DNA from: a virus
Virus record (IMG/VR): IMGVR_UViG_3300043418_000072
Coordinates: 295,362 to 354,098 of that record
Reading direction: 5' to 3' (one strand)
DNA: 58,737 bases
The translations under genes were made by a program, and so were the position numbers. The notes beneath the pieces were generated by a model. The model was not told where the DNA came from. It worked only from the letters and a program-made list of their open reading frames with translations, and did no database searches. Shown here piece after piece: positions 1 through 4,992 of this stretch (position 1 is its first letter; every line of letters starts with the position of its first letter).

Positions 1-17
1 TACAGGATATGAAATTC

Positions 18-51
18 TGGCAGAGGATAGTGGAATCGAACCACTAATGAC
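18..51 (-). pseudogene. tRNA 3' fragment (T-arm, acceptor 3' strand, CCA)
   Basis: A complete T-arm (GTGG TTCGATT CCAC), the 3' acceptor strand and GCCA are present, but the expected 5' acceptor strand (AGAGGAT) and the D and anticodon arms are missing. The fragment follows the CCA of the neighbouring tRNA-Gln with no gap. It looks like a deletion remnant of a tRNA, perhaps another Gln-like tRNA because it also has T72 and G73. It is unlikely to make a functional tRNA. Confidence 0.6.
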
Positions 52-129
52 TGGCAGGGGTTATCGGATTCGAACCGATGATACTAATTTCAAAGACTAG
101 TGCTTTAGGCCAAACTAAGCTAAACCCCA
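52..129 (-). tRNA. tRNA-Gln(TTG), copy 1
   Basis: Cloverleaf with anticodon loop CTTTGAA (anticodon TTG), T-loop TTCGAAT, discriminator G73 and encoded CCA. Position 1 is U facing U72, matching the weak 1:72 pair typical of bacterial glutamine tRNAs. A second, divergent tRNA-Gln(TTG) is at 4911-4984. Confidence 0.9.
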
Positions 130-133
130 ACAA

Positions 134-535
134 TTATCTATATTTTTCCAAGTTGTTTAATGTCCATCTACCGACATTTTTACCTTTATTTCTACCAGCA
201 AATGTATCTGTTTGACTATGGCAGTTAGGACATAATAATCTTAGATTATCTAGTTTATTATTACTTGAGTCACCGTTTATGTGGTCCACTTGACACTTAA
301 TTGGACGACTGGCCCATTCGGATATTCCGCAAGTGGAACACTTGTTACCAAATAAACTCATTAACACACTGTATATTGTTGGCCGATTTGTTATTTGCCC
401 ATCAACAATAAGTTTTTTATTTTCTGCTAATACCATACTAGATTTATGCTGACTCTGGCATGCGTGATTACAATAAACTCTCTCTTGTGTTGAATATCTT
501 GGTATGATTTCTTTTTTACAATTTAAGCATAACAT
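134..535 (-). CDS. HNH endonuclease (homing type) inside the tRNA cluster
   Basis: 133 residues. The N-terminus carries a zinc-ribbon-like C3-x2-C6 / C22-x3-C26 pair. A second CxxC (C66, C69) precedes the HNH core: D84-H85, a run of Asn at 91-96, then C102-x2-C105-H106. HNH nucleases of this size in T4-type phages are usually mobile genes that cut DNA of related phages, and this one lies between tRNAs like a mobile insertion. The start is supported by AAGGAG about 9 nt upstream. A late promoter (TATAAATAC) and an 11-bp stem-loop lie just before it, so expression is probably late and limited. Target site and activity cannot be inferred. Confidence 0.9.
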   Translation of the reverse strand: MLCLNCKKEIIPRYSTQERVYCNHACQSQHKSSMVLAENKKLIVDGQITNRPTIYSVLMSLFGNKCSTCGISEWASRPIKCQVDHINGDSSNNKLDNLRLLCPNCHSQTDTFAGRNKGKNVGRWTLNNLEKYR

Positions 536-554
536 AGTGTTATTCTCCTTAATT

Positions 555-563
555 GTATTTATA
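555..563 (-). promoter_or_regulatory. T4-type late promoter of the HNH gene
   Basis: Minus strand reads TATAAATAC, the full T4 late -10-like element recognised by the gp55 sigma factor. It lies 20 nt upstream of the HNH start and partly inside the 3' arm of the 561-590 hairpin. Confidence 0.7.
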
Positions 564-590
564 ACGTTGGCTTGATTGTGCCAACGTTAT
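561..590 (-). repeat. 11-bp perfect stem-loop upstream of the HNH gene
   Basis: Arms 561-571 (ATAACGTTGGC) and 580-590 pair perfectly around an 8-nt loop. There is no U-run after the stem on the minus strand, so it is not a classical terminator. T4 homing endonuclease genes often combine a leader hairpin with an internal late promoter to suppress early translation; a similar arrangement is visible here, although the hairpin ends before the Shine-Dalgarno sequence. Confidence 0.7.
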
Positions 591-597
591 ACCAAAT

Positions 598-660
598 TGG
601 TGGACAACCGTTTAACGTCCGATCGCCCAAAGACGGGGTCTGTGTGCTAACAATTTATCC
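598..660 (-). tRNA. CCA-ended tRNA-like RNA without a canonical T-loop
   Basis: A 5' strand GGATAAA pairs with GTTGTCC (one mismatch, two G-U), followed by A73 and encoded CCA, in the same TTGG context as true tRNA ends in this cluster. The interior is only about 45 nt and has no TTCGA T-loop; a CCC/GGG stem may be the anticodon arm. It may be a degenerate or armless tRNA. Identity cannot be assigned. Confidence 0.35.
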
Positions 661-690
661 TATTATACGCCGCTAGCAAAGGCGAGGCTC

Positions 691-765
691 TGGGGAGAAG
701 TACGGGAATCGAACCCGTGATAGCGGAATCACAACCCGCGGTTTTGCCACTAAACTAACGACTCC
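691..765 (-). tRNA. tRNA-His(GTG)
   Basis: Anticodon loop TTGTGAT, anticodon GTG. The extra G(-1) paired with C73, the hallmark of histidine tRNAs, is encoded, and CCA is present. T-loop TTCGATT. Confidence 0.93.
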
Positions 766-772
766 ATAACTC

Positions 773-982
773 TTAGTCGCGCAACTTTTTCAAGTACTCG
801 CGGCCAATTTTTCCTTCTTCAATTTCTTTCAACACTGTTGCAGTGATGCCACCAGCGCCACTTACTTTTGCAGCATGTCCTCGCTTGAGTTCACGTGCTC
901 GTGCGCTTGCAATAAGCACTAGATCAAAACGATTACCAACTTGGTCTACTGCTGCTGCTGAAGTGTTTCTACTATTTGACAT
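773..982 (-). CDS. rpoZ: RNA polymerase omega subunit homologue
   Basis: 69 residues. The core [20 protein letters not shown] (residues 16-35) is the signature of bacterial omega (E. coli has [20 protein letters not shown]). It is followed by GHAAK and by [14 protein letters not shown], matching the omega TVIALREIEEG segment; GHA-K and GK-G-E-LKK recall betaproteobacterial omegas. Omega clamps the beta' subunit and aids RNA polymerase assembly, so the phage copy could replace host omega and remodel the host enzyme for phage promoters. The start is preceded by an AAAGGG ribosome site. It is transcribed after the gene at 993-1421 with a 10-nt gap and is followed 7 nt later by tRNA-His. Acquisition from a host is likely. 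Confidence 0.85.
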   Translation of the reverse strand: [69 protein letters not shown]

Positions 983-992
983 AACTACCCTT

Positions 993-1421
993 TTAAAAAT
1001 CTTCCGTAACTTGCTTTAAGCCTTCAATTTGGTCAAGCTCAAAGTCTTCAATGTGCTTAACTGATCCGCCATAGTAGCCATTGTGGCTGTTACGCACTTC
1101 AATGTCAATGTAGCCGCGGTCGGTTTTGATAGTCCAGAACCCGTCTTGAACTACTTCGTATCCGTCTTCTTCGCGATTATCGCCCCAGCCTTTGTCTTCT
1201 GTTTCAGTCACCAATGCGCCACGCAATAGATCAAAGCTGTTACCTTCACCTAGGATAGTAGCACCATTGATGTGATTGAACCACACGCTGTTGCAACAAT
1301 CGTTCTGTGTATCAAAACGAAAATACTTGCCGCTAACTGTACGGAATACCAATGCCCAGCTGTCGTTGCCTAGAAAGATTCCGTTAATGCGCTCACCGCG
1401 CAATACTTTGAATGCTGACAT
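993..1421 (-). CDS. Hypothetical protein, DUF7448-like
   Basis: 142 residues. The start at 1421 is chosen because AAGGAA lies 7-8 nt upstream; a longer reading to 1469 would run through the 3' end of tRNA-Arg. The Asp-Cys-Cys pair followed by WFNHI, then GATILG and Glu-rich segments, resembles small phage proteins of the DUF7448 kind (CC-motif proteins of unknown function), but this is a weak pattern match. The protein is acidic, with no signal peptide or membrane segment. It sits upstream of the omega gene and was probably cotranscribed with it, so an accessory role in modifying host transcription is possible but unproven. Confidence 0.6.
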   Translation of the reverse strand: MSAFKVLRGERINGIFLGNDSWALVFRTVSGKYFRFDTQNDCCNSVWFNHINGATILGEGNSFDLLRGALVTETEDKGWGDNREEDGYEVVQDGFWTIKTDRGYIDIEVRNSHNGYYGGSVKHIEDFELDQIEGLKQVTEDF

Positions 1422-1439
1422 TGTATTTCCTTTGTTGAT

Positions 1440-1514
1440 TGGTGCGTCTGGATGGAATCGAACCACCATTCCTAAGTTCGTAGCCTAGTGTACTTTCCAT
1501 TGTACTACAGACGC
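1440..1514 (-). tRNA. tRNA-Arg(ACG)
   Basis: Acceptor GCGTCTG/CAGACGC, anticodon loop CTACGAA (ACG, read as ICG after deamination), T-loop TTCGATT, A73 and CCA encoded. Confidence 0.92.
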
Positions 1515-1518
1515 AAAT

Positions 1519-1595
<77 letters not shown>

Positions 1596-1706
1596 AATAT
1601 GCTTTACAACACTGTGGGCTGTCCACTCAAGTCCGTGTCAGACATATAGCAGTACACTAAATCTCGTCTACTATACATTCCAGTTTACTGCTGGTTCAGT
1701 TAAAAT

Positions 1707-1782
1707 TGGTGGAGAATATCGGACTCGAACCGATCACCTACAGCTTGCAAAGCTGCCGCTCTCCCAGATGAGCTAATTCCCC
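1707..1782 (-). tRNA. tRNA-Ala(TGC), copy 1
   Basis: Acceptor GGGGAAT/ATTCTCC, anticodon loop TTTGCAA (TGC), T-loop TTCGAGT, A73 and CCA encoded. The 111 nt between it and tRNA-Pro hold no recognisable gene. A second copy is at 5854-5928. Confidence 0.94.
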
Positions 1783-1786
1783 AATT

Positions 1787-1860
1787 TGGATGCGGGTGCA
1801 AGATTTGAACTTGCGATGCTCCGAGCTTATGAGACTGGAGTGGTGGCCGCCCTACCCGCT
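1787..1860 (-). tRNA. tRNA-Met(CAT), initiator-like 1:72 mismatch
   Basis: Acceptor AGCGGGT/ACCCGCA leaves A1 opposite A72; an unpaired 1:72 position is typical of bacterial initiator tRNAs. Anticodon loop CTCATAA, T-loop TTCAAAT as in E. coli fMet, CCA encoded. The anticodon stem has one mismatch and the D-arm is irregular, so initiator, elongator and lysidine-type Ile identities all remain possible. Confidence 0.7.
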
Positions 1861-1867
1861 ATAACCT

Positions 1868-1941
1868 TGGTGCCCCATAACAGAATCGAACTGCTATCCC
1901 CGGATTACAAAACCGGTGTTCTACCATTTAACTAATGGGGC
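1868..1941 (-). tRNA. tRNA-Thr(TGT), copy 1
   Basis: Acceptor GCCCCAT/ATGGGGC, anticodon loop TTTGTAA (TGT), T-loop TTCGATT, CCA encoded. A second, divergent copy is at 5342-5417. Confidence 0.9.
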
Positions 1942-1947
1942 GAAATT

Positions 1948-2023
1948 TGGCTGGCAAACCTGGGCTCGAACCAGGGACATCTTGATTAACAGTCAAGCGC
2001 TCTACCGACTGAGCTATATGCCA
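1948..2023 (-). tRNA. tRNA-Asn(GTT), copy 1
   Basis: Acceptor starts UGGCAUA with U1-A72, anticodon loop CTGTTAA (GTT), G73, CCA encoded, T-loop TTCGAGC. A second copy is at 5257-5335. Confidence 0.93.
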
Positions 2024-2031
2024 ATAACACT

Positions 2032-2060
2032 ATTATATATGACACGCACATGCTTGTCAA
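2032..2060 (-). promoter_or_regulatory. Consensus sigma70 promoter for the left tRNA block
   Basis: Minus strand TTGACA (2055-2060), 17-bp spacer, TATAAT (2032-2037): a perfect match to both hexamers. It lies between tRNA-Ile and tRNA-Asn and fires leftward, so it can drive tRNA-Asn through the omega gene and on to the window start. Confidence 0.85.
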
Positions 2061-2067
2061 TAAATTT

Positions 2068-2142
2068 TGGTACCCGATGCAAGATTTGAACTTGCGACCA
2101 ACGGCTTATCAAGCCGCTGCTCTACCACTGAGCTAACCGGGT
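2068..2142 (-). tRNA. tRNA-Ile(GAT), copy 1
   Basis: Acceptor ACCCGGT/ATCGGGT, anticodon loop TTGATAA (GAT), T-loop TTCAAAT, A73 and CCA encoded. A second copy is at 5599-5672. Confidence 0.94.
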
Positions 2143-2255
2143 AAATTAAATTTGTAAGTAGTTGAGCCGCTGTTATCTCAACGCTTCACCCGAATTAACT
2201 AGTCCGGACGGGGGCAGTCTGCCACTAGGAATACTTGTCCAGTACAGCCTCCAAA

Positions 2256-2290
2256 TGGCCCGCGCACGGTGGGATTCGAACCCATTAACC
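2256..2290 (-). pseudogene. tRNA 3' portion (T-arm and CCA) without a matching 5' half
   Basis: T-arm TGGG TTCGAAT CCCA, a GC-rich acceptor-like strand and GCCA are visible. No matching 5' acceptor strand was found in the 70 nt before the next tRNA, and two nucleotides more than normal separate the T-stem from the discriminator. It is either a fragment or a strongly altered tRNA reaching to about 2350. Confidence 0.4.
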
Positions 2291-2357
2291 TTTTACTAAA
2301 CAACACCTTCGAAGAATATTGAATAGCGTGACGTTCTCTTGCTGACACTTACAAAAC

Positions 2358-2433
2358 TGGCGCCGTGGACGGGAATCGAACCCGCCTAGGTCTCATCGAC
2401 AGTGAGGTGCCCTACCCAGAGAGCTACCACGGC
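2358..2433 (-). tRNA. tRNA-Asp(GTC), copy 1
   Basis: Acceptor GCCGTGG/CCACGGC, anticodon loop CTGTCGA (GTC), G73, CCA encoded, T-loop TTCGATT. A second copy is at 2698-2774. Confidence 0.93.
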
Positions 2434-2440
2434 ATTAACT

Positions 2441-2515
2441 TGGAGCGGGTAGTCGGTATCGAGCCGACTACTCAAGTTTGGAAGACTAGTGTGTATCCGT
2501 AAACACCTTACCCGC
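2441..2515 (-). tRNA. tRNA-Gly(TCC)
   Basis: Acceptor GCGGGTA/TACCCGC with U73 as in bacterial tRNA-Gly, anticodon loop CTTCCAA (TCC), CCA encoded. The T-loop reads CTCGATA, with C in place of T54. Confidence 0.88.
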
Positions 2516-2522
2516 TAAAACT

Positions 2523-2609
2523 TGGAGGATAGAAACAGAATCGAACTGTTACCGCTTTCGCAGTAGATCGGTTTAGCAAACCAACTCGGCACCATGCACA
2601 CTACTATCC
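2523..2609 (-). tRNA. tRNA-Ser(GCT)
   Basis: Class II tRNA with a long variable arm (TGCGAAAGCG region). Anticodon loop TTGCTAA (GCT), acceptor GGATAGT/TCTATCC, CCA encoded. The discriminator is T instead of the usual G73 of serine tRNAs. Confidence 0.88.
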
Positions 2610-2614
2610 ATAAC

Positions 2615-2690
2615 TGGCATCCTGTACGGGAATCGAACCCGTCTCTACAACTTGAAAGGCTGTTGATCTAAACCGATAATCTAACAGGAT
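2615..2690 (-). tRNA. tRNA-Glu(TTC), copy 1
   Basis: Acceptor ATCCTGT/ACAGGAT, anticodon loop CTTTCAA (TTC), T-loop TTCGATT, G73 and CCA encoded. The D-arm is unlike E. coli tRNA-Glu; the more typical Glu copy is at 3848-3922. Confidence 0.85.
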
Positions 2691-2697
2691 ATAAAAC

Positions 2698-2774
2698 TGG
2701 CGCCTCGTATCGGGCTCGAACCGACGGCCTCAACAGTGACAGTGTTGCGCTCTAACCAACTGAGCTAACGAAGC
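2698..2774 (-). tRNA. tRNA-Asp(GTC), copy 2
   Basis: Acceptor GCTTCGT/ACGAGGC, anticodon stem CAACA/TGTTG with loop CTGTCAC (GTC), G73 and CCA encoded. The body differs throughout from copy 1 at 2358-2433, so it is not a recent duplicate. Confidence 0.88.
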
Positions 2775-2782
2775 ATAAATTT

Positions 2783-2864
2783 CGAGGAGCATCATTCTTG
2801 AGGACTCTTACCCCACCCTTTTGCTCACGCTGTTGTTCACTGCGATTGCCACCATGCTCCCTCG
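2783..2864 (-). ncRNA. Stem-closed spacer RNA, 10-bp closing helix
   Basis: Arms 2783-2792 and 2854-2864 pair over 10 bp with one bulged G, enclosing about 60 nt. The size and closing stem resemble a tRNA, but there is no T-loop consensus or CCA. On the minus strand it lies directly upstream of tRNA-Asp copy 2. It may be a processing signal or a degenerate tRNA. Confidence 0.35.
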
Positions 2865-3117
2865 CTGGCGGGTGTTTACTTTGTGGCTCTTGCTTTCCAC
2901 TTGATTCTGTTAGTTCAAGGAATACACGGCGTTAAACTAACCCACAAACTAGATGTGGTGATTAACTTCTGTCCTTGTTGCAGTCTTTCCGCTAACAATA
3001 CTTTTCCTTACCCTACTGGACCGACTTTGCTTATCGTTCGTCACTTTCGTGAAGCCCGGGAAGTCTCTCCCGGGTCGGTTTCCGTCTACTCTAGTACTCA
3101 CTATTGTCTTAGTGTTT
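2865..3117 (-). other. Non-coding interval with local hairpins
   Basis: No convincing protein or tRNA is seen. Hairpins include CCCGGGA/TCCCGGG near 3056-3080 and GTTA..CCAC/GTGG..TAAC near 2931-2968. An open reading frame on the plus strand runs through it but has no ribosome site and continues into tRNA-Tyr, so it is not treated as a gene. Confidence 0.4.
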
Positions 3118-3203
3118 TGGTGGGGATAGTTAGATTCGAACCAACTCATCCAGTGGAAACAGATTTACAGTCTGCCGCGCCTCTCCAACTGCGCCGTATC
3201 CCC
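3118..3203 (-). tRNA. tRNA-Tyr(GTA), copy 1
   Basis: Class II tRNA with an extended variable arm; acceptor GGGGATA/TATCCCC, anticodon loop CTGTAAA (GTA), A73 and CCA encoded. A second copy is at 5507-5590. Confidence 0.93.
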
Positions 3204-3238
3204 ATTATTTCTTTATGCTGTTAAGGCTGATATCTAAT

Positions 3239-3309
3239 AAACCCTACTAGGAATCGAACCTAGGCCCCCGACGGATTATGCCGGTGTGCGTCCACTACAC
3301 TATAGAGAC
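3239..3309 (-). tRNA. Degenerate tRNA-like gene, possible AAT anticodon
   Basis: The T-arm (CTAGG TTCGATT CCTAG) and an anticodon-like stem CCGGC/GTCGG with loop ATAATCC are present, with a D-arm-like region. The acceptor GTCTCTA/TAGGGTT has a T-T mismatch and no CCA is encoded. The literal anticodon would be AAT, which bacteria do not normally use, so this is probably decaying. Confidence 0.4.
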
Positions 3310-3401
3310 TCCCTCCTCTTTCGCTCGGCAAAGCTACACGAATTGAGGTTAGATTTCAGACTGCTTTCAGATTGCCGTCATCAGCCTTAACAACACAAAC
3401 T

Positions 3402-3471
3402 TGGCGCCCCTAACAGGAATCGAACCTGTCTACGTTCGGCTTCAAATCCGACTCGCAACTCAGTCCGGGGC
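3402..3471 (-). tRNA. tRNA with an 8-nt anticodon loop (identity unclear)
   Basis: Acceptor GCCCCGG/TAGGGGC, normal T-arm (ACAGG TTCGATT CCTGT), G73 and CCA. The anticodon stem is TCGG/CCGA around an 8-nt loop ATTTGAAG, and the D-arm is short with no GG. The loop could be read as TTG (Gln) or TGA (Ser). An 8-nt loop is the form found in +1 frameshift suppressor tRNAs, but decay is equally possible. Confidence 0.5.
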
Positions 3472-3482
3472 ATAAACTTATG

Positions 3483-3577
3483 TACATCAGCGGGATTCGA
3501 ACCCGCACACATCACCCGAACATACCGCATTGTTAGCGGCTTACACATCCTAGGCCACTGGCCTTTACTGTCGATGT
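3483..3577 (-). tRNA. Class II tRNA-like gene without encoded CCA
   Basis: 5' strand ACATCG pairs with TGATGT, and a strong T-arm GCGGG TTCGAAT CCCGC is present. The interior is about 95 nt and contains GGCC/GGCC and CCGC/GCGG hairpins, so it may be a Leu/Ser-size tRNA. No anticodon can be assigned and no CCA follows the acceptor. Confidence 0.35.
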
Positions 3578-3636
3578 CCTACTTAGTGTTATGGGTAATG
3601 CTCTCCCAATTGATAGTATGACGCACGAAATAGAAA

Positions 3637-3694
3637 CACATTGCTAGTTTCGCCTTGAGCCGACTTTAAAATCAGATGCGGTTTAAGCAATGTG
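3637..3694 (-). ncRNA. 58-nt stem-closed RNA with tRNA-like middle arm
   Basis: Arms 3637-3644 and 3687-3694 (CACATTGC/GCAATGTG) pair perfectly. The middle contains CTGA/TCGG around an 8-nt loop TTTTAAAG. There is no T-loop consensus and no CCA. It starts 6 nt after the CCA of the next upstream tRNA-like gene. Confidence 0.35.
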
Positions 3695-3700
3695 AAAACT

Positions 3701-3803
3701 TGGTGTAGTAATTGGGACTTGAACCCAACTAGTTATCTGTTTTTACAAACGGGTGATATCACTTCCCATCGCCATATGCCCCTCGGGTTTGCAATCCTGC
3801 TAC
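3701..3803 (-). tRNA. Long CCA-ended tRNA-like gene (103 nt)
   Basis: Ends with T-arm TTGGG TTCAAGT CCCAA, acceptor strand TTACTAC, A73 and CCA. GTAGCAG at the other end pairs with it imperfectly. The inside is too long for a class I tRNA and no anticodon loop is obvious; GTTTGTAAAAAC may be a variable arm. Confidence 0.4.
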
Positions 3804-3847
3804 GCACACAGTCAAATAACCTGTCAACCTAACTTACCACAAAAACT

Positions 3848-3922
3848 TGGAAGAGCTACGGGGAATCGAACCCCGCTTGCCTGGATGAAAACCAGATGTC
3901 CTAACCGATAGACGATAGCTCC
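3848..3922 (-). tRNA. tRNA-Glu(TTC), copy 2
   Basis: Acceptor GGAGCTA/TAGCTCT, D-region ATCGTCTATCGGTTAGGACA close to E. coli tRNA-Glu, anticodon loop TTTTCAT (TTC), CCA encoded. Discriminator is T rather than G. Confidence 0.88.
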
Positions 3923-3925
3923 ACT

Positions 3926-4004
3926 ATATGTAAACACAATACTCATCCGCTTTACGCTAATATCACTTTAGGCGATTTGATTGTTCGGCATTGTGTTTGC
4001 ATAT
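3926..4004 (-). ncRNA. Leader RNA element with a 15-nt imperfect closing stem
   Basis: Arms 3926-3940 and 3990-4004 pair at 14 of 15 positions around a 49-nt loop. Just upstream on the minus strand, 4009-4015/4021-4027 (CCCTGTA/TACAGGG) forms a second hairpin. Both lie in the transcript from the promoters at 4107 and 4202, before tRNA-Glu copy 2, and may be processing or stability elements. Confidence 0.45.
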
Positions 4005-4106
4005 AGAGCCCTGTAACTTGTACAGGGATATATGACAGTATCTTTTTAAAGACTGTTAGCATTACAGTACGATCACTGCGCTGCGTTGTTTGTTTAACAT
4101 GTATGT

Positions 4107-4135
4107 ATTATAGTACCAATTTCTTTATTGGACAA
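4107..4135 (-). promoter_or_regulatory. Sigma70 promoter, tandem 1
   Basis: Minus strand TTGTCC (4130-4135), 17-bp spacer, TATAAT (4107-4112). It fires leftward into the leader element and the 1-3922 tRNA block. Confidence 0.7.
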
Positions 4136-4201
4136 CTGTTATTTTCTAACTGTTGTTTTTATGCTACTCTACACTTTATGCTAATTTCTTAACATGTGTG
4201 T

Positions 4202-4230
4202 ATTATAGCACCCATTTCATTAAGTGTCAA
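4202..4230 (-). promoter_or_regulatory. Sigma70 promoter, tandem 2 (full consensus)
   Basis: Minus strand TTGACA (4225-4230), 17-bp spacer, TATAAT (4202-4207). It starts 4 nt beyond the CCA of the class I tRNA-Leu(TAA), 95 nt upstream of tandem 1, with similar sequence downstream (CATGT and ACATACATG-type repeats). Confidence 0.85.
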
Positions 4231-4233
4231 ATT

Positions 4234-4310
4234 TGGTACCCCTGGCTGGATTCGAACCTGCAACCAAAAGATTTTAAGTCTGTCCGCACTACCAATTAGC
4301 GTACAGGGGC
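4234..4310 (-). tRNA. tRNA with Leu anticodon TAA on a class I body
   Basis: Acceptor GCCCCTG/CAGGGGT, D-region CGCTAATTGGTAGTGCG, anticodon loop CTTAAAA (TAA), 5-nt variable loop TGGTT, T-loop TTCGAAT, A73, CCA. Bacterial leucine tRNAs are class II with a long variable arm, so the short loop is anomalous. The T-stem has one mismatch at 51:63. A normal class II tRNA-Leu(TAA) is at 7017-7100. Confidence 0.8.
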
Positions 4311-4313
4311 ATA

Positions 4314-4390
4314 TGGTACCTTCGGGCGGATTCGAACCCCCAACCAACAGTTTCTAAAACTATCCGCACTACCAATTAGCGTACGAAGGC
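4314..4390 (-). tRNA. tRNA with Leu anticodon TAG on a class I body
   Basis: Paralogue of the 4234 gene: same D-region CGCTAATTGGTAGTGCG, variable loop TGGTT and 51:63 mismatch. Anticodon stem ATAGT/ACTGT, loop TTTAGAA (TAG). Acceptor GCCTTCG/CGAAGGT, A73, CCA encoded. Confidence 0.8.
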
Positions 4391-4398
4391 ATTGTATG

Positions 4399-4655
4399 TG
4401 GCTTCGTTAGCAGGACTCGAACCTGCGACCCGGGGCTTAAATCGCGTATGCTGGGTGCCCCGTGAGTTTCCAAAAGTTACCCTCACATCCCCTCAATGCC
4501 TTATCTCACTTTTCACACATTTCAACCTGTCCCGCACTTCCCGGGCTCACAGTGTTTGGTTTTAAAGCCTACGCGATTGTTATCTACTTTGTGCTACTAG
4601 ATGTATTATCTCATCTACTCAATGCTGCTCTACCTTCTCTCTACTCTATAACGAA
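4399..4655 (-). tRNA. Interrupted or expanded tRNA-like gene (257 nt)
   Basis: The left end is a perfect 3' half: T-arm GCAGG TTCGAGT CCTGC, acceptor strand TAACGAA, G73 and CCA. The only exact complement, TTCGTTA, is at 4649-4655, directly before a D-arm-like TAGAG..GGTAGAGC segment. Between them, GGGGC/GCCCC could be the anticodon stem with a 20-nt loop. No group I intron core was recognised. Either a tRNA with a long insertion or two unrelated fragments. Confidence 0.35.
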
Positions 4656-4662
4656 ATAAACT

Positions 4663-4739
4663 TGGTACCCCGTGTCTGATTCGAACAGACAGCCAACTCC
4701 TTTTGAGAGAATCCGCACTACCAATTAGCGTAACGGGGC
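4663..4739 (-). tRNA. tRNA with Leu anticodon CAA on a class I body
   Basis: Third member of the family: same D-region CGCTAATTGGTAGTGCG, variable loop TGGCT, acceptor GCCCCGT/ACGGGGT. Anticodon stem ATTCT/GGAGT, loop CTCAAAA (CAA). T-stem GTCTG/CAGAC is fully paired. A73 and CCA encoded. Confidence 0.78.
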
Positions 4740-4749
4740 ATTTAAATTT

Positions 4750-4825
4750 TGGTGCAACCTCCAGGGATCGAACCTGGTTCAATGGCTCTTCAGACCACCG
4801 CTATGACCACATCAGCTAAAGTTGC
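4750..4825 (-). tRNA. tRNA-Phe(GAA)
   Basis: Acceptor GCAACTT/AGGTTGC, anticodon loop CTGAAGA (GAA), T-loop TTCGATC, A73 and CCA encoded. Confidence 0.9.
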
Positions 4826-4828
4826 ATT

Positions 4829-4903
4829 TGGTAGTTCCTAGTGGTGTCGAACCACCGACCTCTACAATGTCAATGTAGCGTTCTACCGCTGAACTAAGGA
4901 ACT
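4829..4903 (-). tRNA. tRNA-Val(GAC)
   Basis: Acceptor AGTTCCT/AGGAACT, anticodon stem CTACA/TGTAG with loop TTGACAT (GAC), T-loop TTCGACA, A73 and CCA encoded. Confidence 0.93.
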
Positions 4904-4910
4904 ATAAAAC

Positions 4911-4984
4911 TGGCACGGGAACCGGGGCTCGAACCCGGAACGACAGAGTCAAAGTCTGTTGTGTTACCATTACACCATCCCCGA
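4911..4984 (-). tRNA. tRNA-Gln(TTG), copy 2
   Basis: Anticodon loop CTTTGAC (TTG), U1 opposite U72 as in copy 1, G73, CCA encoded, T-loop TTCGAGC. The body is closer to E. coli tRNA-Gln than copy 1 at 52-129. Confidence 0.92.
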
Positions 4985-4992
4985 ACAAAAAT

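Noticed and set aside
1-8. tRNA 5' end at the left edge
   Set aside because: ATCCTGTA on the minus strand resembles the 5' strand of tRNA-Glu copy 1, but eight bases are too few to call a gene.
1422-1469. Longer N-terminus for the 993-1421 gene
   Set aside because: The extension lies inside the 3' end of tRNA-Arg, while ATG 1421 has a good ribosome site.
2883-3224. Plus-strand frame of 113 codons in the tRNA region
   Set aside because: It runs into tRNA-Tyr on the other strand, has no ribosome site or promoter and no recognisable protein features.
4399-4655. Group I intron or tmRNA in the split tRNA-like region
   Set aside because: No P/Q/R/S-like core elements, guanosine-site motif or tag reading frame ending in Ala-Ala-stop could be identified.
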